From contig CAKOGP040001792.1 of NCBI GenBank assembly GCA_933822405.4, positions 1-64,000 on the forward strand: a stretch of 64,000 nucleotides of DNA, read 5' to 3'. This document shows, one piece after another, positions 1 through 10,378 of the stretch (positions within the stretch are counted from its first letter, which is position 1; each line of letters opens with the position of its first letter). The stretch is from Cylindrotheca closterium (taxonomy: Eukaryota > Bacillariophyta > Bacillariophyceae > Bacillariales > Bacillariaceae). The position numbers and the translations under genes were made by a program. The notes below the pieces were generated by a model. The model did not search any database and was not told the DNA's origin. It worked only from the letters and a program-made list of their open reading frames with translations.

Positions 1-127
1 AATTCAATCGTTCGTCTTTCGAACAACATCTGCCCATGACTGGTTCTCCATACTCTCACGGTTGATGTATGACGGTTTAGACTCGTCACTATCTGACTCA
101 GGGGAGTCGTCTGTACGACTTCCAACA
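1..127 (-). repeat. Inverted repeat arm A (copy of a gene 3-prime end)
   Basis: These 127 bases are an exact reverse complement of 6388-6514, as far as I can read base by base. They therefore hold, on the minus strand, the last 41 codons and stop of the small gene ending at 6511. Identity stops abruptly at position 127/128. The left limit is the window edge, so the arm may be longer. Upstream of the arm the minus-strand frame reads into unrelated AT-rich sequence, so this copy is a headless fragment rather than a second intact gene. Confidence 0.9.
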
Positions 128-513
128 TGTAATTCTCTCGACAACTTTTTGCTCACGATAAAAAGATAAAAAAAGCAGTCATATTTAATACTTGAGGCAT
201 AAAAAAAGATGCCCCTGATGCAATAAAATACCAGTACCGGAAAAAAAGGCATAAAAAGACGCAGGATGCACGTGCGCGTGGACTATGCTGTGGCAGTGAA
301 GGGATCATCACGCATTTTCTGTGACGCGTTACTTCCCAATTGCGTACAAATAAAAAATACTGCAGCACGATGCGCAAACGTGGACCTTCTTGTGAGATTG
401 ATCAGACATGCCATTCAATCCTCTATACACTAGCAGCTTGAATAACTACATCAGAGGCCTAACCAATAAAGATTCTCTGTATTCCAAGACTCTGGTTTGA
501 GGAATCAGTAACA
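128..513. other. Intergenic, no gene seen
   Basis: This stretch lies between the inverted-repeat arm and the WD40-like gene. It has only short overlapping frames without recognisable similarity. It presumably holds the promoter and 5-prime UTR of the gene starting at 514. Confidence 0.5.
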
Positions 514-2235
514 ATGCCGCGGCGCAAAAACAAAAAATTCAAGCGCCAAAAGCGACACAACCACCAGAATGATGAATGCCTCTTTGAAACCAGCATTGAA
601 GAGGACTTGCGTCGACAGCGACAAAGACAAATTGAGCGTGAAAGGGATAGGGAGATGATGAAGGAGTTCGAGGAAGACAGGATGGATGAGACGGACACAT
701 CGTTTGTTGAAAATGTTGAAACAAGAAGGCAAGACATTGTTCTGAGAGGAATGTCCGTAGCTCCATTAATCGACATTGCCCAGCTGCCAGCACGATCACT
801 ATTGTCTGTTCACAACGAGAGCCCATTATTGTCTCGGATTCAGCGGAATCGAATACAGAACCTATGGCACTCACGGTACCTGCTGAGTCAAATGCATGTG
901 CATTCAAAAGCATCCTTGCTGTACACTCGAAAGGTGAAATGGCGAAATCACTCGCTGCCCGATGGAACAAGCGCACCAGTGGACTTGACTTGTAAGAGCA
1001 ACCTACATTCTGCTGCTAGGACGATGGATGTGGTTACGTTTGATGAGGGTCAGCTCCCAACCATTGCGACCACGGTGCAGGGTGGATTTGGAATTTTCAC
1101 TGCAGCGTATGGACGACAAGAACGCTTCAATACACTTCGAGGGTACGTAACAGGTAGCTAGACGTCCATCAAGACCATTGTGAAAGTGGGCTTACAGTGC
1201 ATTGCTCGGCATAGGTTACCTGTTCATTCACTACGCATGCACGAGAAGAGTGGCTGGTGTGGGACGGTAGTTCTGTCGGACGATCGATACGCGCTCTACA
1301 AATTCCAGTGCTACCCTCTCCCGGATGCCACTTCCCTCTTTGAAGTGATGTTACAAGAGCCAGTTACTGACTTTGTATTTGGCACAGACTTGGTTCTTTT
1401 CGCCTGTCCTAGATACTATGGCAAGGCAACGTTGTCTCCAACTTTCTTGACGTTAGAAGACGGAAGAGAAGGAGAGCTACGATGCTTGAATATACAGAAC
1501 TTCCCACATTCGGATGCACTAAGAGTTGAGATGACCTGTGCAAAAGAAAAATTTATTGCTTTTGGCCATAGAAATGGTCAAGTTTCTTTGTTGGACCTAC
1601 GGCAATCACAGAGCTGTTGTACCATCCTACAGCACCTGCCAATAGACAGCACTAGCGAGATATTTGGTTCCGCCACCGACCTTAAGTTTCTATCCAATCA
1701 TCAACTGTTGGTGAAGCGATCGTTTGGTACTACTCAGCTACACGACTTGCGTCAGATTTCATCAAGGTTGGAGCAAGATTCTAGTAAGATGCGACGGCGA
1801 GCAACCTCGGTGGTGCACCACCTCCAAGTTCCCTCCGATGGTATATTATCAACCGCTTCTTCCAGATGCAATGGGATGGTGGTGGACCCAACATGCCAGC
1901 AAACACTTCTTTCGCCGTATATCGACTCCGACCGCAATGCAACACTCGGATTTTGGTCCCTAAAGACTGGAACCTTTGCTGGCCAAAAAATCTTGGCGAA
2001 GAATCCCGAGCGAGACCCAATCTTTGTGGAAATGTGCCCTACAACCACTGCCTCCTTTTTAAATAGAGGCGAGATGAAACATGGACTGTCGAATCCATCC
2101 GACTTTGGAGTATGGTTGAAATGTGGTCGATTCTCGAAATCACGAGCACAGGGCGGCAAGGCTGGCAGTCTTCATCACTTATCTTTGCCTGGGGCATTGG
2201 CAGACACGCCTTCAGTTTGTTCCTATTCTGCCTAG
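514..2235 (+). CDS. WD40-repeat-like protein, possibly DCAF4-like
   Basis: Two frames (514-1146 and 1198-2235) join across a 51-bp intron at 1147-1197 (GTAACA...TTACAG, phase 0), giving about 556 residues. The N-terminus is very basic and then Arg/Glu-rich (likely nuclear signal plus helix, residues 1-55). The rest has WD40-blade character, for example FGHRNGQVSLLDLR, a DLR strand end as in Asp-Arg box propellers, and TLGFWSLKTG. The order of a basic N-terminus and then a short propeller with DLR blades suggests DDB1- and CUL4-associated factor 4 (DCAF4), a CRL4 substrate receptor. That name is inference. The last 50 codons are duplicated at 3823-4006. Confidence 0.6.
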
Positions 2236-2238
2236 TGT
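2037..2238 (+). repeat. Direct repeat, copy 1 (3-prime end of WD40-like gene)
   Basis: This segment, which includes the stop codon of the WD40-like gene, recurs at 3823-4006 with roughly 85% identity and a 28-bp deletion in the second copy. Similarity begins near TACAACCACTGCCTCC and fades just after the stop codon. Confidence 0.8.
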
Positions 2239-2977
2239 CGACCCACTCTGTTTGAGTCAAGGATGGTATCTGGTCATTCATAGCCTTTCCGTCACATTAT
2301 GTCTGTTTGCAGACCCAACACCCTGTACAATCATAAAAGGTCATACTAAATTCTACAGTTTGTCAGACAATAGTTTTCGCCTGCATAAAATGAACTCGGG
2401 TGACATTTCTTGACTTGCCGCTAGTTTGAGAGGACGGTCCCGGTAGGTTTTGTCGACGTCGTGGGATTTCACATTTCTCATCACATTTCTCATAACAACT
2501 CTCGCCATACTTTTTCGCATTTTCACATTTATATTTTCGAAGCAAAATCTTTGTTGCTCAGCAGTATGTACAAATTTCTATCATGGCCGAAGAAAAAGAA
2601 GAAACCAAAGAGGAATGCAGCTGTTCTCGAGAAGAGAAGGCCAAGCAAAGAACCATAGGGGAAGTGCGGGCGGAATGATCTCGTCCTCATCGTGTGGGGT
2701 GAGAATTCCACAAGTTGCCGTAGGAATGAATGGATCCCCCAAATATTGGAAATCCTCGATAGATATTGTGTGGAAATAGTACCGCACCCTTTCGACTCCC
2801 CAGAACAAATCAAAATTATGGGAAGATCCCACGACTGCTTCTATCATTCATTCCCACCGTATTTTAAAATATTGCACGAAGCAAAACCAGCAACAACAAC
2901 AAGCGACCCTGGTCTCCACAGCTATAACTTTTTTCGGCAGCACAAACAGTACAAGATAAGCGACACAAATACCCAAC
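2239..2977. other. Intergenic, no gene seen
   Basis: About 740 bases with no convincing gene. A 124-codon open frame at 2692-3066 overlaps the start of the next gene in another frame and has no recognisable domain. A short doubled motif CACATTTCTCAT occurs near 2468-2493. Confidence 0.4.
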
Positions 2978-3790
2978 ATGCCCCACCTACTGGTAAATCG
3001 TCCTCGAATTTTTGGTCGCAAAGTGAGGATCCTACTCCCTCCCGAAGAGGCACTGTCACAGTTTAAATGGGAAATCATTAGCTCTTTCTGCCATCAAGTT
3101 GGAAGTGTCATCCTGTTAATCGGATCCATCTTTTCTATCCCCTCCATTCGAGATGCAACTGTTGGTGAGCTGGGCACATTCTTCTTTGTTGCAGCTTCCT
3201 CCTGCTATATGATAGTTTCCGCGCACGATTGTTACGAGATTATTTGCTATCATAGTCGGCAAGACGACTGGGACAAAATTTTACCGCCGGGAGAGATCTT
3301 GGACATTGCTTCCGCGGGTACCTATTTCTGTGGAAGTCTTTGTTTCATCATTGGTAGTTTTTGTTTTATATTTCACCATACTATATCTGGCGGTGTCTTC
3401 AAAGTGATTGGATCCTTTCTCTTTATGGCCGGAGCGGTGGTCAATTCGGCCCAGAGTTTCGATGCGCCTACTTACCGGGCTAAACTATTCTCCAACTTGA
3501 CGGCAGTGTCGTATAGCGTTGGATCCATGGCATACCTAGCTGGATCGATTCCCCATCTTTGGTCGCTGAAGAGTATGCCGGATCAAGATCGGATTGATAC
3601 CTATTTGGCAGGGCTTTTCATTGTCGGGTCCTCGCTCTTTGTCATTGGTGGGTCCCTTAACTTTCATCGAGCCAAATGTATTTTTCAACATGAATATCCG
3701 AATGCGACTCTTGGTCCCGTGGTGACCTCTAGTGAGAGCGGATTGGATGAAATGTCTAGTAGCGAGGAGGCTCCACTTTTAACTATTTGA
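2978..3790 (+). CDS. YrhK-like multi-pass membrane protein
   Basis: This is a single-exon gene for 270 residues. About six hydrophobic segments contain repeated Gly-Ser helices (LLIGSIFSIPS, CGSLCFIIGSFCFIF, VGSSLFVIGGSL), the pattern of the YrhK domain, a small membrane domain found in bacteria and algae and of unknown biochemical role. The segments fall at about residues 33-55, 62-80, 110-133, 138-157, 170-193 and 207-226. The C-terminus is acidic and ends SSEEAPLLTI, which fits an [D/E]xxxL[L/I] dileucine sorting signal. Such signals direct proteins to endolysosomal or vacuolar membranes in eukaryotes, so a vacuolar location is a reasonable inference. The gene lies between the two copies of the WD40-gene tail. 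Confidence 0.65.
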   Translation: MPHLLVNRPRIFGRKVRILLPPEEALSQFKWEIISSFCHQVGSVILLIGSIFSIPSIRDATVGELGTFFFVAASSCYMIVSAHDCYEIICYHSRQDDWDKILPPGEILDIASAGTYFCGSLCFIIGSFCFIFHHTISGGVFKVIGSFLFMAGAVVNSAQSFDAPTYRAKLFSNLTAVSYSVGSMAYLAGSIPHLWSLKSMPDQDRIDTYLAGLFIVGSSLFVIGGSLNFHRAKCIFQHEYPNATLGPVVTSSESGLDEMSSSEEAPLLTI

Positions 3791-3822
3791 AAGCTCCTCC
3801 ATCATGTCACGGCTTACAACTA

Positions 3823-4006
3823 GCCTACAACTACTGCCTCCCATGGACTGTTCGAATCCATCCGATTTCGGAGAATGGTTGAAATGTGGTCGATTCAATC
3901 TCCAAATCACGAGCACAGGGCGGCAAGCGTGGCAGTTTGCATTGCTTGTCTTCGCCTAGGGCATTGGCAAACTCGTTTTCAGTTTGTTCCTATCCTGCCT
4001 AATGTG
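3823..4006 (+). pseudogene. Detached copy of the WD40-like gene 3-prime end
   Basis: This is a degenerate direct repeat of 2037-2238. The first codons still read like the parent (PSDFGEWLKCGRF), then the frame is lost and a stop appears. No upstream exon of the parent accompanies it. It sits just after the YrhK-like gene stop and runs close to the 3-prime end of the GRASP gene on the other strand. Confidence 0.75.
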
Positions 4007-4088
4007 TGTGTGTGTGCGGTCCAAGCGACGGAGTACTATATAACGAGAAGACCTAGAAAATTGATTTTAGTAAAACCGCAGTACCGTA

Positions 4089-5542
4089 TTAATACTTCAT
4101 TTGGGGTGGAGTTGGCAAACCCGCGAATTTCGCTCTTTGTTCCCCTCCTCGTATCGATTCGTCAATATTTGCTGGTGGAAAAGGTTTCGCCGGGGTGGTT
4201 GGTGCAGCAGAATCGGCACCTTGTGCTTTGGGCGGCGGTGGAATACCCGCTGGTAATTTTCCTCGGGTGTCATGTTGATCCGTGGGTGCTTGCGGCGACG
4301 TCTCAACAGTGCCAAGTTCATGAGGTTGTTTGGCCATACTCTCAGGACCTGTGGTTCCTTGTTCGATCTCCATTTCCAAATGAGATTCCATGACCGGCAC
4401 CTTTTGTGGCTTGTCATCATTTTGGTGGACCTCTGCTGCCCGGACCTTTCGTTCGACCGATTGCCCAACGGTGGTGCGACAACTGTGTGGAAGACGATGC
4501 AGATATCCAGTGCCAACTTCAGCACCAAGCATACCGCCCCCTCTTCTCCATTTTGTCGTTGGCATTAACGCTACCACTCGAACAATATCAGATTCGGAAT
4601 TGTAGACGTAGATTTCGACCACCTGTAAATAAAGTGTGATTGCATCCAAACAGGATGAGACAAGTTTGGTACTTCCAACAACAATACTGAAGCATCCTTG
4701 GCTTACCTCCTCATAATTTTCATTCAACGTATTTGCCAATACATCTGTAGAAGCAAACGAGACAATCGTGGTTCCAAGCAAAAAGTCTCGCATTGGTACC
4801 AGTCCTGCTATCGACGCTGGTGACTTTTCTTCTACCGATAGAACCTTGATGAGGCGCTCGTCCGCTCCACCGTAGTTGTCCAGTCGGATGGTAACGCCAA
4901 GTAAACCAGCACCCGGCCAATCGTCGTTTGGTATCAACTCCACTTCTCGCTTTTCCTGACACTTGATATTCCAAACCACTGGGTAGATATATATGTATGA
5001 CGTTTTGATGAGCGAACATGAAACGACCATTACCACCTTCTTGACGAATCCAAAGACTTACACAGACCAACAGGCTTTCCCTTGTTCTCTTTCAGGAGCA
5101 TTGGAACTAGATATTGGATTGTTCCTTCATTGGTGAGCCAATTGCGATACGATGATTCGATGAGACATGACTATGTACAACTGACTTACAGTCAATATCA
5201 TCGTATTCCTCCCCTTCCTCCAATTCTTGACCACTTCCAAGCAACATTTCCCCATTCGCTCCCACTATAAAATCAAAGAAACTGACAAGACCAGCCTTTG
5301 CCGCTGCAATAGAAATAATCGATGGTCAATGAATGAACGAACGAATGACGAGGTTTGTTCCCAGGGCAATCTGCAGTAGATTGCATTGGAGGTATACACC
5401 ACCACACACGCAACAGACATATAGTCAGCTTACCTGGAGACTCTGGCTGCACACCCAATACTCTATATCCCAAGGTTTCAATTCCATCAAACTCGGCAAA
5501 GTCGTCCTCGTCATTAGCTTCGGATGTTGCTGTATTACCCAT
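4089..5542 (-). CDS. GRASP55/65 Golgi stacking protein
   Basis: Five exons, complement of 4089-4622, 4707-4978, 5062-5106, 5190-5303 and 5434-5542, give 357 residues. All four introns have GT-AG ends and are 83-130 bp. The protein starts MGNTAT, so Gly2 is available for N-myristoylation as in animal GRASPs. Two GRASP-type PDZ domains follow: PDZ1 with GYRVLGVQPESPAAKAGL and FFDFIVGANG, PDZ2 with WPGAGLLGVTIRL, SPASIAGL and MLGAEVGTGYLHRLP. After about residue 215 the tail is Pro/Gln/Glu-rich and disordered, matching the SPR region of GRASPs. The expected role is tethering Golgi membranes and unconventional secretion. The domain match and the joined frame make this call strong. Confidence 0.9.
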
Positions 5543-6141
5543 TGCGTGTTGGTATTCTGCAACAGGTGGGTATAGTGCGATAGTGATAGAACGCTTTGCT
5601 CTTCCGATACCGCATGTATATTATTGAAAATGCTGGATTTTTTGGAGACTAGCTTAGTTCCTCGACCGGAGGTTTTGAAAACAAACTTTTATATATTGCG
5701 GTTCATTTTATGGTGGATGATTACCAGCATGTTATCTCTGTTACAAATGTATATTGCTAGAATATCATCAATCATTCTAATGTGTATCTTTCCAGCAACT
5801 TCTCGCGTTGCAGAACTCCAGAGACAATAGTTATTGGAACGACGTTCAATGTGCCTTTGTCGTTTTCGTCTACTAGAGCAGCCAGTAGAAGAGGACTCGC
5901 TTCTTGATTTGCTAGAGTAATGCGACACTGCTCCATTCCTCCCAGCGAATACTACCCTTGCGACAACGTACCGCCAAACCTGTGATTCTAAAAAGTGAAT
6001 GCAATCGTACACTCGTCATTTGGAAAATTTCGGACATGGGTTCAATATCATTTTTATTCCAATTCAGTCATGCGGCTATCGCAGGTTTGGACGAGGTTGC
6101 CTCGACCCCATCCTTTCAACATCTCGCACAAAACTTTTCAA
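5543..6141. other. Intergenic, no gene supported
   Basis: This is the upstream region of the GRASP gene (minus strand) and of the small plus-strand gene at 6142. Short frames on both strands lack recognisable domains. An unrecognised 5-prime exon of the small gene cannot be excluded. Confidence 0.4.
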
Positions 6142-6511
6142 ATGACAGAACCATCATCATCCTCCACTACATTAACCATAACGTCTTGTGTCGATACCGA
6201 ACTGTGGTCCAAAATGACCGTCCGCCATCTGGCGAGGCACGGTGTTGGTAACGACAAGAAGATTTCCTATAAGCAAACCGACATATTTGCAAGGTAGTTT
6301 GTTTCGAAAGTTTCGCGATGTGGTTTTAGGATACAAACACATCGATTCTCTACTAGAGGATGATGAGGAAGAATCAGTCAAGGAGCGTGTTGGAAGTCGT
6401 ACAGACGACTCCCCTGAGTCAGATAGTGACGAGTCTAAACCGTCATACATCAACCGTGAGAGTATGGAGAACCAGTCATGGGCAGATGTTGTTCGAAAGA
6501 CGAACGATTGA
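6142..6511 (+). CDS. Small hydrophilic protein, unknown
   Basis: Exons 6142-6247 and 6330-6511 join across an 82-bp GTAACG...TTTTAG intron to give 95 residues. The N-terminus is Ser/Thr-rich. The second half is acidic (LLEDDEEE, then a DDSPESDSDES stretch) and ends QSWADVVRKTND. I recognise no domain. Further upstream exons are possible. The last 41 codons and stop, 6388-6514, are repeated exactly in inverted orientation at 1-127. That supports this being expressed or ancestral coding sequence but does not prove it. Confidence 0.5.
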
Positions 6512-6514
6512 ATT
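6388..6514 (+). repeat. Inverted repeat arm B
   Basis: Exact 127-base inverted partner of 1-127, about 6.3 kb away, covering the 3-prime end of the small gene and three bases past its stop. Confidence 0.9.
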
Positions 6515-6744
6515 ACAGTAGTTTAAAACTGTGTAGAGGGTTTTGGGATGACCGAAAGCATGAGTTTGCTTTGGCCATTCGAAAACTCTTATCCCAACTA
6601 AAGCAAGTTTTATTAACGACTTTAAGGTTCATAGTATTAGGACTGCGTTACGCCGAACAACTGAAGACTGATCGTCTCAGAGTATCGTAGGGTCTTTTAT
6701 TATCTAACAATTACAGTACAGTAATTCATCGGCTAAGATTCAGC

Positions 6745-8421
6745 ATGCCAATGTCGTTGGACAAATACGTGGTGACTCCAGTTGCTGCTCTTCTTGGAAT
6801 AGCTGTCCTCTACCGGAAACAGAAAAACGATACCGAAAGGAAAAATCTTGAAGCCTTGAACACTTCTCGATTGGCTCGTCTCGAAAAAGCCAAGGAAGAC
6901 TTCGATTCTCAAACATTTGATTTGGAGAAAGATCTATACAGCCGCTTGTCGGATCAAGCTGAAGTGGCCACAGTCAAAGAATGCAAATCTCTTCCACCAA
7001 TGAAGCAGAGCGAACGGTTTTATAGTTTTGATATTGCCGGAAGCAACTATGCGCACTGGACTGACCGCGTTTGGAACAAAGATGTCCTGTCGTTTCCACA
7101 AATCATTGTGAGAGTTGCAGTCCCTTCAGATGTTGCTGTTTGTTTTGAGCTTGCCAAGAAACATAATCTCAATATTAGTGTGGCTGCTGGGTGTCATTCT
7201 GCCAACGCCTTCACGGATAGTGCTTTGACGATCGACATGGCCAAGATGACAGACATGAGCTACACTGCGGAAACAAAGGAGCTTCAAGTTCAGGCCGGTG
7301 CCACACTCAGCGCGGTAGATGATTTGTGCAGAACAAATGGCCGGGTGCTACCGGTAGGGACGAATGGTGACACGGGCATCTCTGGGCTTACTCTTTCGGG
7401 GGGTGGAGGTTGGCTAACTCGAAAATTTGGTTTCACGGTAGACAATCTGGTGGGCATTGATATTGTGCTTCCAAGCGGAACGCTCATTGAAAATATCCGC
7501 GATTCCTCTCCCGCAAAGGAACGAGACCTACTTTGGGCCTGCCGTGGTAGCGGTGGCCACTTTGGGGTTGTAACCAAGTTTTATTTCAAAACACATGAAA
7601 TGCCAAACCAGGACCAGTTCCTTCTCGGAACAATTGTGTCTTTGTGTCCCACGGCTACCATGAAACAAACAGTCCTCAAGGCATGGTGGCAGAAACTCAA
7701 AACAACTTCTCATGACACTACATGTACCGCAGTTCTACCGGCGGCTCCAGTCGTTCCCCTTATGTGGCTTCACTGTGGCCCCGAGGCTCCGAAAGGAATT
7801 GAAGCTACCAAGACTGTGAAAGATCTGCAAGCTGCTGTGGCTCCAGTTGCAGGAGGAGGCCTCTTCAATGTAGAAAACTCGTGGAAAGTAGTGGACCATA
7901 AGAAGGTTCAATCGCTTGTTGCTGACAACCAGACCCATGGTTTCATTTACCAAACTATGATTGCAATCATTGACATGTCCGATGACGTAATTGCATGCAT
8001 GGTAGATGCCATTGGGAAAGCTCCCTCTGGGTCCGTCTTTGTCATTCAGGCCATCGGTGGTCGCGCCAGTGAACTTGACACTCCTGATTGCAAACAGTGC
8101 AGCCTCTCGACTCGGCATGCTGCTGCCTGGATTCTTGTGGAGGCTCGTTGGGATCCTTTAGTAGATGGGCACGAAGTCGGAAGAGCCAAAGCCAGTGCAT
8201 GGGCCAAGCAGTTTGTCGCAGATATAAACGAACAGTGTGGACCTGCCATGGCCAAGACCTCACATGCATTCTCTGACGCAAGGGAAGAAAATGCGGGAGA
8301 AGGAAACAACGTGCTAGTCGACGTTACCAAAAGCGATGTGGCGAAAAGGCTTATGGAAATCAAGAAAAGGGTCGACCCCGACAACATCCTTTGTCACAAC
8401 CGAAAATTGAGCTCGAATTAG
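6745..8421 (+). CDS. FAD-linked oxidase, berberine-bridge-enzyme-like
   Basis: This is a single-exon gene for 558 residues. Residues 8-22 are a hydrophobic anchor (VVTPVAALLGIAVLY) followed by charged residues, so the enzyme is probably membrane-tethered. The PCMH-type FAD domain follows: AAGCHSANAF with His151 in the position used for covalent 8-alpha FAD attachment, then GDTGISGLTLSGGGGWL, FTVDNLVGIDIVLPSG and GSGGHFGVVTKF. The C-terminal BBE segment VDPDNILCHN closes the family fold. The Cys that gives a second FAD bond in plant berberine bridge enzymes is absent from the VGTNGDTG loop, so single attachment is likely. The substrate (sugar, alcohol or alkaloid-like) cannot be told. Confidence 0.8.
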   Translation: MPMSLDKYVVTPVAALLGIAVLYRKQKNDTERKNLEALNTSRLARLEKAKEDFDSQTFDLEKDLYSRLSDQAEVATVKECKSLPPMKQSERFYSFDIAGSNYAHWTDRVWNKDVLSFPQIIVRVAVPSDVAVCFELAKKHNLNISVAAGCHSANAFTDSALTIDMAKMTDMSYTAETKELQVQAGATLSAVDDLCRTNGRVLPVGTNGDTGISGLTLSGGGGWLTRKFGFTVDNLVGIDIVLPSGTLIENIRDSSPAKERDLLWACRGSGGHFGVVTKFYFKTHEMPNQDQFLLGTIVSLCPTATMKQTVLKAWWQKLKTTSHDTTCTAVLPAAPVVPLMWLHCGPEAPKGIEATKTVKDLQAAVAPVAGGGLFNVENSWKVVDHKKVQSLVADNQTHGFIYQTMIAIIDMSDDVIACMVDAIGKAPSGSVFVIQAIGGRASELDTPDCKQCSLSTRHAAAWILVEARWDPLVDGHEVGRAKASAWAKQFVADINEQCGPAMAKTSHAFSDAREENAGEGNNVLVDVTKSDVAKRLMEIKKRVDPDNILCHNRKLSSN

Positions 8422-8535
8422 AGATAAGTTGGACTTCGATCCAGCTTCCTAGGTCGTCTATTTGTAGGCAGGTGCAAATCGTCGCGTACAAGAGTATTTC
8501 AAACTAGAGGTTAACAATATGCACCGCTTCATCTA

Positions 8536-9414
8536 CTACAATTCATTACTCATGATGTCTAGCGCAGTTGTAAGTATTCTTCTCAGTAAACTCGTTTGCA
8601 GCGCTGTCATGTTCTTGTCGTGTTGCATTTGAAAGTCCGACAACTTTTTCACGCAAGCCTCCAAATCCGAGATCTTTTTATTTTTTCCAAAGGATTCGAA
8701 TAGTGTCATGGCTTCGTTCCAAAGCTTGTCAGCTTTGCTACCTTCTTGTGGAAAGCCTTTCAAATCCGCATAGGGAAATATGGCCACCATCTCATTCAAG
8801 CCAAGTTCCACTTGCTGCAGCTGGATATTGAGACTATTGTAACCTGCTTTCGCTGTATCCGTCATTTTATCACTGCTGTACTCGGAATTTGAGTCTGGTA
8901 ATGATACAGCAGCTCGCATGTACCCCAATGCTGCCGCAAACTCCCCCTCTTCTGCAAACAATCGGCCAGCGTTGTATAAGGATGCTTGATGTGGGCCATC
9001 TTCGCCAGCTTGGACAAAGTACTGAATGGCTTGGCTCTTATCTTCCTCTGCATACGCGAATCCGAGTTGAATCATTGATAATATGTGGTGTTCTTCTCCA
9101 TCCGCCAAAGCGTGAAAGATTTGAACCGAGGTCAGTTTGTCGTCTTCATCCTGATTTTGTCGTGGATTGGCATACATGGACTTGGCTACTCGATAGAGCG
9201 CATCAATATTTTTATCATAGACCCTTTGAACAACACCTTCTCCCAATCCAGATTGTACCGCGTAATTCAAAGCCGTTGAAAGTAGAGTTGCAGGTATCTT
9301 GGCACTATTATTGTCATCGCTCCTCTCCTTGTCGGCGTGAGATATTTGTGCGAGTGCGAGGAGTAAAAAGGAGTAAAGCAATGCTTTCACTATATTTTTG
9401 GCAATGAGAGACAT
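8536..9414 (-). CDS. Secreted Sel1/TPR-like repeat protein
   Basis: A single exon encodes 292 residues. Residues 1-27 form a signal peptide ending QISHA. Residues about 105-175 hold Sel1-like repeats: ADGEEHHILSMIQLGFAYAE, then ASLYNAGRLFAEEGEFAAALGYM. Such alpha-solenoids act as adaptors, for example in ER-associated degradation. The C-terminus SNEL resembles, but does not match, an HDEL/KDEL retrieval signal. The gene converges on the FAD oxidase with a 114-bp gap. The exact partner or process is unknown. Confidence 0.65.
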   Translation of the reverse strand: MSLIAKNIVKALLYSFLLLALAQISHADKERSDDNNSAKIPATLLSTALNYAVQSGLGEGVVQRVYDKNIDALYRVAKSMYANPRQNQDEDDKLTSVQIFHALADGEEHHILSMIQLGFAYAEEDKSQAIQYFVQAGEDGPHQASLYNAGRLFAEEGEFAAALGYMRAAVSLPDSNSEYSSDKMTDTAKAGYNSLNIQLQQVELGLNEMVAIFPYADLKGFPQEGSKADKLWNEAMTLFESFGKNKKISDLEACVKKLSDFQMQHDKNMTALQTSLLRRILTTALDIMSNEL

Positions 9415-9901
9415 TGTTCTATATTTGATGCCTCGGTGATGCGCTGGCTGGAAATTCTTTCTTGTGATGAGTCTTGTGATCGTGATAGTGATGGCGATCT
9501 ACTGTACGAACTCGTACAGTATGCGAGAGAAAGATTTCGACATGATGTGTAAAATCATCATATCATATTCGATATCATGAAATCCACGTGGAAGTTCGAT
9601 TAGCTCGACTAAAGGAATCGGAACGAGAACGTAACGTAGTCATTCGTTCCCACGATCCCGAGTCTCTCAACACGATGTGCAAAAGAGAAACGGAAAGAAT
9701 CTACACTTTAACTACTTGCCAAAGCGTAAAAGACTGCTATAACGAACCGTTTCAAAGCATCTTTCACGGCACGTTTGTTGCTTGATGGTGATGCCTTAGC
9801 AGTGCTACGGGGGTGCTGTATGCTCCTCACAAAATTTATATTCCTGCAATATCATCATTGTTCGTGGCAAGAAAAGAGACAAGACGAAAAAGGAATATAT
9901 C
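9415..9901. other. Divergent intergenic region
   Basis: This lies between the Sel1-repeat gene and the next plus-strand gene. Near 9501-9520 there is a short imperfect palindrome, CTGTACGAACTCGTACAG. No gene is supported. Confidence 0.4.
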
Positions 9902-10378
9902 ATGGTATTTTCATATCTCGCAACACGCACTCAATTCATGTACAGGGCTCCGATCATGTGCCTTTGGCTCAACAGGAACGAATCCCACGAAGCTGGAACC
10001 GCTTCCACAATGACAACAACAACAACAACACCGCAGTCGTCACCATCGTCATCCTCTGCAACAAATGAACTTATTCAAGTCTTGGGGCGTGATATTGTCA
10101 TCTCTTGTATTGGTGGTGGACTTATTTACTGGATATACCATCGTCGTCGTGTCAACCAAGTTCGACGTCTTCTTGGTTTGCCCCCCAGGACCAGCTTGGG
10201 TGATAGACTTACTGGAATTTCATCTTCCGTTGTTTCGACAGCGCTGAAGCTTGGTGAGAAGGTTGTGAACCTACTTGCCCTTGCCGTCATTATTCAATGT
10301 CGCTTGGTACCTGCAATATTGGTCCGATGTGCCTTTGCCTCGAAAAACTGGTACCACTTGACGTTTGGACGACGATGA
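9902..10378 (+). CDS. Small membrane protein, unknown
   Basis: The open frame gives 158 residues from 9902. A second ATG at 10010 (a Thr-run start followed by PQSSPSSSS) would give 122 and is equally plausible. Two hydrophobic stretches are visible: DIVISCIGGGLIYWIYHRRR and VNLLALAVIIQCRLVPAILV. The loop between them is basic and carries LGLPPRTSLGDRLTG. No family is recognised. Moderate belief that it is a gene rests on length, hydrophobic periodicity and position. Confidence 0.45.
   Translation: MVFSYLATRTQFMYRAPIMCLWLNRNESHEAGTASTMTTTTTTPQSSPSSSSATNELIQVLGRDIVISCIGGGLIYWIYHRRRVNQVRRLLGLPPRTSLGDRLTGISSSVVSTALKLGEKVVNLLALAVIIQCRLVPAILVRCAFASKNWYHLTFGRR

Noticed and set aside
1180..2235. Second WD40 part as a separate gene starting with GTG
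   Set aside because: It has no ATG near its start, lies in the same frame as the upstream part, and a 51-bp intron with a good TTACAG acceptor joins the two.
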